This document shows, piece by piece, positions 15,825 through 24,447 of a DNA stretch of 64,000 nucleotides. The notes under the pieces are model-generated. The model was not told the origin of the DNA. It did not search any database and was given only the letters and a program-made list of their open reading frames with translations. Each line of letters begins with the position of its first letter. Position 1 is the first letter of the stretch. The stretch spans positions 1 to 64,000 of the forward strand of contig NZ_JACBYI010000021.1 of the NCBI RefSeq assembly GCF_019352175.1, in the 5' to 3' direction. This stretch comes from Paenibacillus sp. S150. GTDB taxonomy: Bacteria; Bacillota; Bacilli; Paenibacillales; Paenibacillaceae. The position numbers and the translations under genes were made by a program.

Positions 15825-17345
15825 TTATCCGTGCATTATCTCAGGCTGCACCTGGGACTTGGAGCCGCCCTCGCCGCCTCTGCGTCCTCTGCGCAGCAGA
15901 AGACCAAGCACAGCGCCTCCCAGAGCTACGAAGATCATAATATGGAACGTATCGTCAAACCCCTTGGCAAGTACAGTTTGCGTTGCCAGCTTCAAGGCTT
16001 CCGGCGAAGCATTCGCCGCAGTATTGCCGGCCGCAGCCGCAGCCTCCTGCATTTCCGCAGCACGCGCCGCTGCCCTTGAGGTCAGGATGGTCACGAGTGT
16101 GGATACAGCCAGAGAATTGATAACCTGCTGCATGGAATTGGTCAAGGAAGTCACCCGGTTCACGAGATGGCTTGGCGCCTTGTTCAGCAGATGCGTATTC
16201 ATCGGCATCACCATCATCCCCATGCCTGCACCGCACATAATCAGCGGCAGAATCAGATCTCTGCCCTGCGTGGCAAGATCCACATGCGAATACTGGTACA
16301 GCGCTCCGGAGACCAGGCTGAGTCCACAGACAACCAGCCAGCGCACTCCGATTCTGTCGAACAAAATCCCGGCAATGGGCATCATAAGTCCGGAGGCAAC
16401 CGCCTGGGGCAGCATCGTCAGACCCGTGTCAAAGGCACCGAAGCCGCGGGCCTGCTGCAAAAACTGCGGAAGCAGAAACAGCGCGCCATAGAGGCCAAAC
16501 TGAGCGATCCACTGCACAAAGATACCCGTGCTGAAATCTATTGAACGCAGAATCCGCAGCTCCAGCAAAGGGGTCTTCGAGCGCAGCTCGGCAATCACAA
16601 AAGCGATTAAGGCCGCAACGCCCAGAGACAAGCCGATCAAGGTTTTGTCGGAGGTCCAACTGTCCGCTCCCTGGCTTACCCCGTATGACAGTGAGGCAAA
16701 TGCCAGCGGTCCAAGAAAAATCCCCAGCTTGTCCATCCCCGGTACCTGGCTGCGCTCCGTTTTCGGCAGCTTGCGGGAGCCGATCAGAAGACAGATAATG
16801 CCGATGGGAATATTAATAAGGAAGATCCAGCGCCAGGAATGATACTCCACCAGCCAGCCGGAGAGCACAGGACCAATCGCCGGAGCGAACAGCACCGGGA
16901 TGCCCATGATTCCCATAACTACGCCAACCTTGCTCTTGGGAGCCAGCTTATACACATAAGCCATACCTACGGGAAGCACACAGCCGCCGCCCAGTCCCTG
17001 CAGGACACGGAACGCAATCAGCCATTCCGCGCTGCTTGGTGTCGCACAGAGAATGGAACCAATGGTGAATACGGTGACAGCTGTCAGAAAAACAGTTTTG
17101 GCTCCGAAACGGTCGGACAGCCACCCGGACAACGGGATCACCGAAGCCTGGGCCAGCATATAGCCGGTGACGATCCATTGCAGCGTATTTAAATCCGTGT
17201 TGAAATCCTTGACAAGTGTGGACAAGGCCACATTCATTGCCGTACTGTCCAGCACAACCATAAATACACCGGCAATGATCGCCAGCAGCGGAACCAGAAT
17301 GCTTGACAGGCGAAAATCGGCATCCGGCTTCAGCGTTTGTTCCAT
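15825..17345 (-). CDS. MFS multidrug exporter, DHA2 (EmrB/QacA) family
   Basis: This 506-residue integral membrane drug:proton antiporter is of 14-helix size. Family motifs are motif C-like GIPVLFAPAIGPVLSGWL in helix 5, motif A as GWLSDRFGAKTVF, and the N-terminal LDSTAMNVAL motif D1 of the DHA2 class. The C-terminus ends in a basic cytoplasmic tail (LLLRRGRRGGEGG). GGAGGAG precedes the ATG. It is divergent from a TetR gene, and two copies of a perfect palindrome lie between them, so export is almost certainly derepressed by a toxic ligand. Confidence 0.92.
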   Translation of the reverse strand: MEQTLKPDADFRLSSILVPLLAIIAGVFMVVLDSTAMNVALSTLVKDFNTDLNTLQWIVTGYMLAQASVIPLSGWLSDRFGAKTVFLTAVTVFTIGSILCATPSSAEWLIAFRVLQGLGGGCVLPVGMAYVYKLAPKSKVGVVMGIMGIPVLFAPAIGPVLSGWLVEYHSWRWIFLINIPIGIICLLIGSRKLPKTERSQVPGMDKLGIFLGPLAFASLSYGVSQGADSWTSDKTLIGLSLGVAALIAFVIAELRSKTPLLELRILRSIDFSTGIFVQWIAQFGLYGALFLLPQFLQQARGFGAFDTGLTMLPQAVASGLMMPIAGILFDRIGVRWLVVCGLSLVSGALYQYSHVDLATQGRDLILPLIMCGAGMGMMVMPMNTHLLNKAPSHLVNRVTSLTNSMQQVINSLAVSTLVTILTSRAAARAAEMQEAAAAAGNTAANASPEALKLATQTVLAKGFDDTFHIMIFVALGGAVLGLLLRRGRRGGEGGSKSQVQPEIMHG

Positions 17346-17427
17346 CTTTGAACTCCTCCTAAGTTGAACTGCGGGCGAAGGCTCATTGACCGCTGCGCAG
17401 CTTTATCTATATAATGAATGAAGTGAA

Positions 17428-17474
17428 CGGACAATTGTCCGCCGTGCATTTTTCAGTCTACGGACAATTGTCCG
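17428..17474. promoter_or_regulatory. Twin TetR operators between MFS gene and tetR
   Basis: The perfect 14-bp palindrome CGGACAATTGTCCG occurs twice, at 17428-17441 and 17461-17474, centres 33 bp apart (about three helical turns). On the minus strand TTGACA (17477-17482) and TAGACT flank the right-hand palindrome with 17-bp spacing, so that operator would lie inside the MFS promoter spacer. The divergent layout indicates autorepression plus pump repression by the adjacent TetR protein. Confidence 0.88.
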
Positions 17475-17538
17475 ATGTGTCAATTAATTTCTCTTATTTT
17501 CTGTAAATAGATGCTGTATTTCTGAAAGGAGCCGAATT

Positions 17539-18195
17539 ATGAACCCAAGAGAGCCAGGCGGCAAGCAGGCTGCCAAAGCTGATAAAAAGCCAGTGCAATC
17601 CCCTTCCAGAGACTATCAGGACCCTTATGTGCAGCGGATTCTTGCAGCCGCCCAAGAGCTGTTTGACGAAAATGGCCTGGAAGCTGTAAGTATGTACGGG
17701 ATCGCCAGGCAGGCAGGCATCGGCCAAGGCTCGCTGTACCGCAGATTCACCGACAAAGGTGAAATTTGCGCTGCCCTGCTCTCGGCCAGCTCCGAACGGT
17801 TTCTTGCCCGGCTGGAACAAGATTTGCGCGATTCAGCAGGTTCGCCAAGCGCTCTCGGGGAGCTGCGGGAGAGCATTGAGCAGGTCGTTGATTTCATTGA
17901 CCAGCATGCCGAGCTGCTGCAGATGATCAAGTCCGAATTCACGGGCAAAAAACAGCTTACACAGTTCGAGCATCCGATTTTCCTGCGTCTGAACGCGGTT
18001 ATGTGCGAACGGCTGCGGCGGGTTGCCGAAGGCGGCAAGCTGATCGCAATTGATCCGCAGTTTGCCGCAACCGCCCTGATTGCCGTGCTGAGTCCTGATC
18101 TCTACCTCTACCAGCAGAAGGTGCACAGCTCCACCAAAAGGGAGATTTCGCAGGGCGTCCTCGCGCTGTTCGTCGCCGGACTGCAGCGGACCTGA
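17539..18195 (+). CDS. TetR-family repressor of the adjacent MFS pump
   Basis: This 218-residue regulator has a charged N-terminal tail, a TetR DNA-binding domain (RILAAAQELFDENGLEAVS; recognition helix near IARQAGIGQGSLYRRFTDKG, about residues 55-75) and a helical effector-binding C-domain. AAAGGAG precedes the ATG. It is divergent from the DHA2 exporter gene, with the two CGGACAATTGTCCG palindromes between, which makes the regulator-target link strong. The inducing compound is not predictable from sequence. Confidence 0.92.
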   Translation: MNPREPGGKQAAKADKKPVQSPSRDYQDPYVQRILAAAQELFDENGLEAVSMYGIARQAGIGQGSLYRRFTDKGEICAALLSASSERFLARLEQDLRDSAGSPSALGELRESIEQVVDFIDQHAELLQMIKSEFTGKKQLTQFEHPIFLRLNAVMCERLRRVAEGGKLIAIDPQFAATALIAVLSPDLYLYQQKVHSSTKREISQGVLALFVAGLQRT

Positions 18196-18228
18196 ACTTC
18201 AATCCTTTTATAACAAGGCGGAATATGC

Positions 18229-18234
18229 TATATT
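18229..18234 (+). promoter_or_regulatory. Probable -10 box of the thiamine operon
   Basis: TATATT preceded by TGC (extended -10 style) lies about 40 bp before the TPP riboswitch. No good -35 box is visible, which an extended -10 promoter can tolerate. Confidence 0.45.
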
Positions 18235-18272
18235 AGTTAGCAATCACGAATACAATATTGACCTGCTATTTC

Positions 18273-18358
18273 ACTAGGGGAGTCTGCCGACTGAGACGAA
18301 GCCTTAAGCTTCGGACCCTTGGAACCTGATCTGGATCATACCAGCGGAGGGAAGTGGA
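18273..18358 (+). ncRNA. TPP riboswitch (THI element)
   Basis: The conserved THI-box parts are present in order: GGGGAGTC near 18277, CTGAGA at 18291-18296, a variable P3 stem (GAAGCCTTAAGCTTC), CCCTTGGAACCTGATCTGG, then ATACCAGCGGAGGGAAG. Binding of thiamine pyrophosphate would favour the downstream terminator at 18407-18446 and shut off the salvage operon. Confidence 0.96.
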
Positions 18359-18406
18359 ACGGAAATGATCAGCAGTGCCGCTTCATGCCTACTGCCTGAA
18401 CCTTTC

Positions 18407-18446
18407 AGACCCATTTGCCTCCACTGGAGGCGGATGGGTCTTTATT
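18407..18446 (+). terminator. Riboswitch expression-platform terminator
   Basis: AGACCCAT, GCCTCC and their partners GGAGGC and ATGGGTCT form a long hairpin followed by TTTATT. It lies between the TPP aptamer and the first thi gene, as expected for transcriptional attenuation. Confidence 0.9.
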
Positions 18447-18532
18447 GTGGTTTCCCATGATGCATAACCACAGTGCTGCTTCCATCCGGAAGCAGCTGCG
18501 GGCAAATGAGAGGAGGCATAGCACATACGAGT

Positions 18533-19291
18533 ATGATTTCTATAACCAATCTGTCCTATTCTTTCAACGCATCGCCGCAGCCTCCGGTGTTCAGCGGGCT
18601 CTCGATGGAGGTCCGCCAGGGCGAGTTCATTTCTCTTGTCGGGGCGAGCGGCTGCGGAAAAAGCACTTTGTTCAAAATCATCGCCGGATTGCTCCGCCAC
18701 ACCGGCGGCGCGATCAAAGTTAACGGAAGGCTCTCCTCCGAGCCTTCCTCGCGCCTGGGACAAGTCGGATATATGCCCCAGCAGGACCTGCTGCTGCCCT
18801 GGAGAACCGTGCTGGACAACTGCCTGCTTCCCTGGGAGCTGAAGAGAAGCACCGGCAAGGCCGAGGCTATATTGTATGTCCGCGAAATGCTGGACCGTTT
18901 TGGCCTCGAAGGCACGGAGCGGCGTTATCCGCAGGAGCTGTCAGGAGGCATGCGCCAGCGTGTTGCCATGCTGCGCACACTGGCCGCCGGCAATGAGCTC
19001 ATCCTGCTGGACGAGCCCTTTGGAGCTTTGGATGCCATCACGAAGCGCGGGCTGCACCGCTGGCTCTTGGAGCTGTGGAGCAGCCTTGAAAAAACGGTTC
19101 TCTTCATCACCCACGATCTGGAGGAAGCGCTGCTGCTCAGCGACCGGATCTATTTGATGTCCGGCGGCGGAATGCAGGAGTTCAAGGTAGATCTCCCGCG
19201 TCCCCGGCATTATCGAATGAACTATGACCCCCGGTTTGTGGCGCTGCGGGAGGATTTGGAGCGGAGGCTGCATGAAAATCATACTTATTAA
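18533..19291 (+). CDS. thiZ: ABC transporter ATP-binding protein, ThiZ-like (thiamine precursor uptake)
   Basis: This is the ATPase of a pyrimidine (HMP or formylaminopyrimidine) importer. It has 252 residues with Walker A GASGCGKST, a Q-loop in GYMPQQDLLLPW, signature LSGGMRQR, Walker B LILLDEP and H-loop FITHDLEEAL. The sequence is of the SsuB/TauB/ThiZ class. The ATG at 18533 gives the normal family N-terminus (MISITNLSYSF), but the best Shine-Dalgarno (GGAGG) is about 17 bp away; an ATG at 18506 is the alternative. It is the first gene behind the TPP riboswitch. Confidence 0.88.
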   Translation: MISITNLSYSFNASPQPPVFSGLSMEVRQGEFISLVGASGCGKSTLFKIIAGLLRHTGGAIKVNGRLSSEPSSRLGQVGYMPQQDLLLPWRTVLDNCLLPWELKRSTGKAEAILYVREMLDRFGLEGTERRYPQELSGGMRQRVAMLRTLAAGNELILLDEPFGALDAITKRGLHRWLLELWSSLEKTVLFITHDLEEALLLSDRIYLMSGGGMQEFKVDLPRPRHYRMNYDPRFVALREDLERRLHENHTY

Positions 19292-20048
19292 AGCCTCCCT
19301 GCGGGAATATGGCCCCTTCGCCCTGCTGGTGCTGCTGACTCTCGCCCTCTGGGAGACCGCTGCCCGGCTGAAGCTCGTCCCTCCGTTCATCCTTCCTGCT
19401 CCAACGGCGATTTGGATGGCGCTGGCGGAGCAGCGGCACCTGCTTTTCGCAGAGCATCTGCCCGCTACACTGCAGGAGGTTTTGCTGGGTTTTGTTCTGT
19501 CAGCCTGCTGCGGCGTGCTGCTGGGCACCGGAATGCACATGTTCACCCCGCTGGAGAAGGCGCTGTATCCCCTGCTGGTCATCAGCCAGACGATTCCGCT
19601 GATCGCCCTCTCGCCCATTTTTATTATGTGGTTTGGCTATACGCTGTGGAGCAAGGTTGCGGTGGTCTTCCTGACCGCCTTCTTCCCCGTCGTGGTCGGT
19701 ACCTATGACGGACTGCGCAAGAGCGGGGCGATCTACAGGGAGCTGCTGCTTACACTCGGTGCGAACCGCTGGCAGATTCTGCGCAAATCGCAGATTCCGC
19801 CGGCGCTGCCCTCCTTGTTCTCGGGGCTCAAGCTCTCCATTGTCTACTGCGTCATTGGCGCGACGATTGGAGAATGGCTTGGCGGCAGCCGGGGACTCGG
19901 GTACTTCAGCCGGCGGATGGCAGGCAATCTGCAAAGTGCGGAAATGTTCGCCGCTGTATTTCTTTTATCCGCGCTCGGCGTCGTCCTGTTTCTATGTGTT
20001 GTGCTGCTCGAAAAAATTATTTTGCAGAAAAGAGGCATTCACCGATGA
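19272..20048 (+). CDS. thiX: ABC transporter permease, ThiX-like (thiamine precursor uptake)
   Basis: This membrane subunit has 258 residues and about six transmembrane helices, and is of the SsuC/TauC/ThiX class. The EAA loop region is LLLTLGANRWQILRKSQIP, which docks to the ATPase. The ATG at 19272 follows GGAGCGGAGG and overlaps the end of the ATPase gene by 20 bp. Its own stop overlaps the binding-protein start (ATGA), so the three transporter genes are translationally coupled. Confidence 0.9.
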   Translation: MKIILIKASLREYGPFALLVLLTLALWETAARLKLVPPFILPAPTAIWMALAEQRHLLFAEHLPATLQEVLLGFVLSACCGVLLGTGMHMFTPLEKALYPLLVISQTIPLIALSPIFIMWFGYTLWSKVAVVFLTAFFPVVVGTYDGLRKSGAIYRELLLTLGANRWQILRKSQIPPALPSLFSGLKLSIVYCVIGATIGEWLGGSRGLGYFSRRMAGNLQSAEMFAAVFLLSALGVVLFLCVVLLEKIILQKRGIHR

Positions 20049-21097
20049 AAACGATCTCCGTCAAAGCTTTGTTCAGAAAGAGGAAGCATTCCTTGCTTCC
20101 GTTATCGGCACTTCTGTGTCTCGGCCTTGCTGCAAGCGGCTGCGGAGGAGGCAACAATGCCGCACCTGCCGGCTCTGAGGCCCCCGTTGCAGCCGAGCAG
20201 CTCCACAAGCTGACTATTATGCTCGACTGGTACCCGAATGCCGTCCACTCCTTCCTGTATGCCGCCCAGCAGAACGGCTATTTCGCCGAGGAAGGCCTGG
20301 AGGTGGTTATCCAGATGCCCGCCGACAGCAATGACGCCCTGAAGCTGGTCGCCGCCGGGAAAGTCGATCTGGCCCTAAGCTACCAGCCGCAGGTGCTGAT
20401 GGCCCGGGGGGAGCAGATTCCGGTGAAATCCGTTGCCGCGATTGTAAGACATCCGCTCAATCACCTGATGGTTCCGGCTGACAGCGGGATCAGCAGCCCG
20501 AAGGCGCTGGCGGGCAAAAATGCCGGCTACTCCTCCATTCCGCTGTATGAAGCCATGCTGAAGACGATGGTCAAAAGCGATGGAGGCGATCCTGCCGCCG
20601 TCAATATGATCGATGTGGGCTTCGACCTGATCCCTGCAATTTCCACCGGACGGGTCGACGGAATTATCGGGGGGTTCATCAACCATGAGCAGCTGATTCT
20701 GGAGAAGGAAGGCCATCCGGTGATTTCGCTGGACCCTACGGATTACGGCGTTCCGGATTACTATGAGCTTGTCCTGGTTGCCAGTGAGCAGGGCCTGCAG
20801 AACTCTGAGGGGTATATTGAGCAGTTCATCCAAGCTGCGCGCAAGGGACAGCAGTTCGCTTCGGAGCATCCGCAGCAGGCACTGGACCTTCTGATGGCGC
20901 ATGAGGATGCCACCGCCCCGCTCGACAAGGACATTGAGTCCAAAAGCCTGGAGCTGCTGCTGCCGCTCATGGATGCCGGGGACGAGCCGTTCGGTTATCA
21001 GGACCCCGCCTCCTGGGACGAGGTGCAGAAATGGCTGATTGACAACGGGCTGCTGACAGGCGAGGTCAAAGTCCAGGAGGCTTTTATTAATTTGTGA
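20045..21097 (+). CDS. thiY: HMP/formylaminopyrimidine-binding lipoprotein, ThiY-like
   Basis: This extracellular substrate-binding protein is of the NMT1/THI5-like family. A lipoprotein signal (lipobox LAASGC, about residues 28-33) is followed by the diagnostic LTIMLDWYPNAVHSFLYAA stretch, which in ThiY and THI5 proteins forms part of the pyrimidine pocket. It is 350 residues, normal length. The ATG at 20045 lies in the ATGA overlap with the permease gene; longer upstream frames are antisense-like. It delivers a thiamine pyrimidine precursor for ThiD. Confidence 0.92.
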   Translation: MKTISVKALFRKRKHSLLPLSALLCLGLAASGCGGGNNAAPAGSEAPVAAEQLHKLTIMLDWYPNAVHSFLYAAQQNGYFAEEGLEVVIQMPADSNDALKLVAAGKVDLALSYQPQVLMARGEQIPVKSVAAIVRHPLNHLMVPADSGISSPKALAGKNAGYSSIPLYEAMLKTMVKSDGGDPAAVNMIDVGFDLIPAISTGRVDGIIGGFINHEQLILEKEGHPVISLDPTDYGVPDYYELVLVASEQGLQNSEGYIEQFIQAARKGQQFASEHPQQALDLLMAHEDATAPLDKDIESKSLELLLPLMDAGDEPFGYQDPASWDEVQKWLIDNGLLTGEVKVQEAFINL

Positions 21098-21311
21098 GGG
21101 GCCAATGAAGGGAGTAGAAGCCGCCTGGCGCGGGGAATGGGATTGGATGAGAACTTACTGATGACAGCCTGTCCTTGAGGACTATGAAGCCCCCCCATTG
21201 GCCCTTGGCTCGCAAGGAATTCTCCAGTCAGCCGGATTTACCTGCGGTGCCTGCCTTTGTCCCAAGTAATTTCATTGGCGTATCGCATATCAAATTTCAG
21301 GAGGAATTATC
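21098..21311 (+). other. Gap inside thiamine operon
   Basis: These 214 bases separate the transporter genes from the enzyme genes. No terminator or clear promoter was found. A C-rich patch (about 21190) and a ribosome binding site (AGGAGGAATT) just before thiM are the only notable features. Confidence 0.4.
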
Positions 21312-22109
21312 ATGTCTTTCTTATCCAAAGTGCGGGACAGCAATCCGCTGGTGCATAACATTACAAATATTGTGGTTGCGAATTTCAGCGCGAACGGGCT
21401 GCTGGCGCTGGGGGCATCGCCTTTTATGGCTGATGCGCACGAAGAAGTCGCGGATATTGCCGCGATGTCCGGCGCTGTAGTACTGAACATAGGCACGCTC
21501 AATGACTACGCTATTGCCTCCATGCTGCTGGCCGGAAAGGCGGCGAACCGCCACAACGTGCCGGTTGTGCTTGACCCGGTGGGCGCCGGAGCCACTGCTT
21601 ACCGCACCGATGTTACCCGTAGGCTGGTGGAAAGCATGCAGATTGCCGCGCTTCGCGGCAATGTGGCTGAAGTGGCCCATGTAGTCGGAGAGAGCTGGAG
21701 CATCAAAGGCGTGGATGCCGGAGCGGGAGACGGCGATGTAGTGGCACTCGCTGTAAAAGCCGCACTGAAGCTGAACTGTGTGGTAATCATCACCGGCAAG
21801 GAGGATGTCATCACGGATGGCAGCAGCACTTATGTAGTCAGCAACGGACATCCCGTTCTGACCAGGGTTACCGGTACAGGCTGCCTGCTCAGTGCAGTCG
21901 TGGGCGCTTTCCTCGCGGCCAGCGGCGGAGCCTGGCTGGAAGCCGCAGCCGAAGCCCTCTCCTTCTATGGCGTTGCTGCCGAAATCGCCGAAGAACGGAC
22001 ACACGGACAGGGGCCGGGCAGCTTCCAGATCGAATTTCTGAATCAATTAACCCTGGTTACACCACAAACATACTCCGGGCTTTCCCGTATACAGCGGCTT
22101 GGACAATGA
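21312..22109 (+). CDS. thiM: Hydroxyethylthiazole kinase
   Basis: ThiM phosphorylates salvaged hydroxyethylthiazole with ATP to give the thiazole phosphate used by ThiE. The 265-residue ribokinase-fold protein has the typical N-terminal PLVHNITNIVVANFSANGLL, the LDPVGAGAT loop and the catalytic VTGTGCLLSAVVGAF anion-hole segment near residues 190-205. AGGAGGAATT precedes the ATG. thiD follows after 26 bp. The arrangement under a TPP riboswitch shows a salvage, not de novo, route. Confidence 0.96.
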   Translation: MSFLSKVRDSNPLVHNITNIVVANFSANGLLALGASPFMADAHEEVADIAAMSGAVVLNIGTLNDYAIASMLLAGKAANRHNVPVVLDPVGAGATAYRTDVTRRLVESMQIAALRGNVAEVAHVVGESWSIKGVDAGAGDGDVVALAVKAALKLNCVVIITGKEDVITDGSSTYVVSNGHPVLTRVTGTGCLLSAVVGAFLAASGGAWLEAAAEALSFYGVAAEIAEERTHGQGPGSFQIEFLNQLTLVTPQTYSGLSRIQRLGQ

Positions 22110-22135
22110 TCACAGCAGCCAAAGGAGGCCTTGCC

Positions 22136-22954
22136 ATGACTAAAGTATTCAAAGCACTGACTGTCGCCGGTTCCGACAGCGGAGGCGGTGCCGGCATCCA
22201 GGCCGATCTCAAAACCTTTCAGGAGCTGGGTGTATACGGAATGTCCGCACTTACGGCGGTAACGGCACAGAACACGCTCGGCGTTCAGGGCGTGTACCCG
22301 CTGGAAACGGAAGCCGTTGCCGCACAGCTCGATTCCATCGGAACGGATCTCACGCCCGATGCCGTCAAAACCGGCATGCTGTTCAGCAGCGGGCTGATCC
22401 GCGTGGTTGCCGGGAAGGTCCGGCAGTATGGCTGGGATCAGCTGGTCGTCGACCCCGTCATGGTGGCCAAGGGAGGTTCCCCCCTGCTTCAGCAGGAAGC
22501 CGTCCAGGCGCTGATTACCCATCTGCTGCCGCTGTCCTTGGCTGTAACCCCCAATATCCCTGAGGCGGAAATTCTGACCGGGATGAAGATTGCCGGCATG
22601 GCTGACCGCGAAGCCGCGGCCAGGCTAATTCATGCGATGGGACCGCGGGTTGTGGTTCTGAAAGGCGGCCACGATGAGGAAAGCGCCAAGGTGATTGACC
22701 TCTTGTATGACGGTGAGAGCTTCACATATTTGGAGAGTGTGCGTGTCAATACCCGGCACACGCATGGAACAGGCTGTACCTATTCCGCAGCTCTTACAGC
22801 CGGGCTTGCGCAGGGCCAGCCGGTCGCAGAAGCGATTCAGACGGCCAAGGCCTATATTCAAGCCGCCATCGAGGACGGCTTGAATATAGGCGCCGGACAC
22901 GGTCCGACCAATCATTTTGCCTATCAGAACCGGCTGAGGGGGACTCGATCATGA
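22136..22954 (+). CDS. thiD: Hydroxymethylpyrimidine/phosphomethylpyrimidine kinase
   Basis: ThiD phosphorylates HMP twice to HMP pyrophosphate. This ribokinase-family enzyme of 272 residues shows AGSDSGGGAGIQADLKTFQE at the N-terminus (pyrimidine pocket), VDPVMVAKGG in the middle and the catalytic HGTGCTYSAALTAGLAQG loop near the C-terminus. The ATG at 22136 follows AAAGGAGG; an upstream in-frame ATG overlapping thiM is less likely. Its end overlaps thiE by 4 bp. Confidence 0.96.
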   Translation: MTKVFKALTVAGSDSGGGAGIQADLKTFQELGVYGMSALTAVTAQNTLGVQGVYPLETEAVAAQLDSIGTDLTPDAVKTGMLFSSGLIRVVAGKVRQYGWDQLVVDPVMVAKGGSPLLQQEAVQALITHLLPLSLAVTPNIPEAEILTGMKIAGMADREAAARLIHAMGPRVVVLKGGHDEESAKVIDLLYDGESFTYLESVRVNTRHTHGTGCTYSAALTAGLAQGQPVAEAIQTAKAYIQAAIEDGLNIGAGHGPTNHFAYQNRLRGTRS

Positions 22955-23607
22955 AGCGGATCGACAGCGGGAAAATGCGCAGACTGCTGAAGCTGTACTT
23001 CATTATGGGAAGTGTGAACTGCCGGAAATCTCCGCTGGACACACTTGCTGAGGCCATTGACGGCGGAATTACCTTATTCCAATTTCGTGAAAAAGGCATT
23101 GCCTCATTTACCGGACTGGCCTATATGGAGCTGGCACAGCAGCTTCAGCGGCGCTGCCGCGAGCATCAGGTGCCTTTTATCGTGAATGATGACATCGAAC
23201 TGGCGGCAGCCCTGGATGCGGACGGTGTGCATGTCGGACAGGATGATGCGCCGGCCCGTTCCATCCGCCAGCGGCTGGGGGCGCATAAAATCATCGGCGT
23301 CTCCGCCCATACCCCGGAGGAGGCGAAGCAGGCCATTGCGGACGGAGCCGACTATCTTGGTGTCGGACCAGTCTATACAACCTCCTCCAAGGATGATGCC
23401 GAGGCGGTTCAGGGGACCGCTGTTATTGAGGAGCTGCGTCGCATCGGACTGACGATTCCCCTGGTGGGTATCGGCGGAATCAACGCGAACAATGCCGCAC
23501 CTGTAATCCGGGCCGGTGCGGATGGAATCTCCGTCATCTCGGCTATTGCCGGTGCGGCTGACATTCGCGGAGCGGCCCGGGAATTCCTGCGGGTGATCCG
23601 GCAGTAG
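22951..23607 (+). CDS. thiE: Thiamine phosphate synthase
   Basis: ThiE joins HMP pyrophosphate and thiazole phosphate to thiamine phosphate. The 218-residue TIM barrel shows TLFQFREKG, FIVNDDIELAAALDADGVHVGQDD (pyrophosphate and Mg binding), IIGVSAHTPEEA, YLGVGPVYTTSSKDDA and LVGIGGINANNA, all family hallmarks in order. It starts in an ATGA overlap with thiD behind GAGGGGG. It is the last gene of the operon and a strong terminator follows. ThiC, ThiG and a thiamine kinase are not in the window. Confidence 0.96.
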   Translation: MKRIDSGKMRRLLKLYFIMGSVNCRKSPLDTLAEAIDGGITLFQFREKGIASFTGLAYMELAQQLQRRCREHQVPFIVNDDIELAAALDADGVHVGQDDAPARSIRQRLGAHKIIGVSAHTPEEAKQAIADGADYLGVGPVYTTSSKDDAEAVQGTAVIEELRRIGLTIPLVGIGGINANNAAPVIRAGADGISVISAIAGAADIRGAAREFLRVIRQ

Positions 23608-23649
23608 CCGGATCAGCCAAAGACGGCCACGCAGCCCCCAGCCGCAAAC

Positions 23650-23690
23650 AAAGCACAGCTGCCGTTCATGACACGGCGCTGTGCTTTTTT
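23650..23690 (+). terminator. Terminator of the thiamine operon
   Basis: AAGCACAGC pairs with GCTGTGCTT around an 18-base loop, with TTTTTT at the end. It lies 43 bp after thiE and probably also serves the converging GNAT gene. Confidence 0.9.
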
Positions 23691-23704
23691 AGCGTCAAAG
23701 CCTC

Positions 23705-24247
23705 TCACCTCCATCTTCCCATTACAATGGTGTTGTAGTATTTACCGTCAGACAACAGCTTGTCGTTCTTCAGAAGTCCTTCCGCTTCAAATCCCTGCTT
23801 CTGATAGAGTGCTATTGCCTTGCTGTTGGTTTCGAGGACCTTTAAAGTGATTTTGCGGATACCGCGCGCTTCAGCCCAGGCAAGGGTCACCCCCAGCAGA
23901 TTACGGCCGATGCCGCTTCCCCAGCATTCCTGAAGCACACCGATGCCAAATTCGGCCTGATGGGCCAACCGCTTCAACGCCTTCCCTTCACATCTGGAGA
24001 ATCCGGCAAGCCTGCCGTCCACAGCCGCCACCAGCATGAGGTTCCTGCCGCTTGCCCTGTCCTCTCTGATTAGCTGCTCAAAGCCCGCTGCATCGATGAA
24101 AGCCTCTCCCCGCTCCCTGTCCAGATTCTCAGTCTCTCCATCAATTTGCAGCCGTAGCTCGGCCAGCGGTCCGGCATCTGCGGGCACTGCTTCCCTGATC
24201 GTAACGTTCTTTCCTCCCCGTTCATATTGCCGTGGTTCCATCTTCAT
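23705..24247 (-). CDS. GNAT-family N-acetyltransferase
   Basis: This 180-residue acetyl-CoA-dependent acetyltransferase of the GNAT fold has a typical acetyl-CoA loop (GSGIGRNLLGVTLAWA, about residues 110-125) followed by ITLKVLETNSKAIALYQKQGF. That pattern is close to ribosomal-protein or small-molecule acetyltransferases of the RimI-like type. AAGGGGAG precedes the ATG. It is a single gene converging on the thiamine operon, with a 200-bp divergent gap to the MarR gene. Substrate unknown. Confidence 0.88.
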   Translation of the reverse strand: MKMEPRQYERGGKNVTIREAVPADAGPLAELRLQIDGETENLDRERGEAFIDAAGFEQLIREDRASGRNLMLVAAVDGRLAGFSRCEGKALKRLAHQAEFGIGVLQECWGSGIGRNLLGVTLAWAEARGIRKITLKVLETNSKAIALYQKQGFEAEGLLKNDKLLSDGKYYNTIVMGRWR

Positions 24248-24374
24248 TATGTACTCCCCTTCCCAAGGATTTAGCCGGTTAAGCTGAACTCTTGATTTAC
24301 CAATGGGCTTTGGTCGCGGCGGCAGGAAGGTTTGGACTTCCCGCCGCTGGCTGGTTGGTCAATCCTGCCGTTCC

Positions 24375-24409
24375 TTGACTTTGCCGCCGCACTGGTTTAC
24401 ATTATAAAC
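24375..24409 (+). promoter_or_regulatory. Promoter with overlapping inverted repeat ahead of marR-ABC operon
   Basis: TTGACT (24375-24380) and TACATT (24398-24403) have 17-bp spacing. The inverted repeat GTTTA-CATTA-TAAAC (24395-24409) covers the -10 box, with a second GTTTACAA right after. This fits autorepression by the MarR protein. A GC-rich hairpin (about 24316-24347) without a T run lies further upstream. Confidence 0.6.
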
Positions 24410-24447
24410 AGTTTACAACAACAACTAATATTCAAGGCAGGTGCGGC

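Noticed and set aside
19874..20044. Upstream extension of the ThiY-like frame
   Set aside because: It overlaps the permease gene in another frame; the lipoprotein signal peptide starts at 20045, where the stop-start overlap is perfect.
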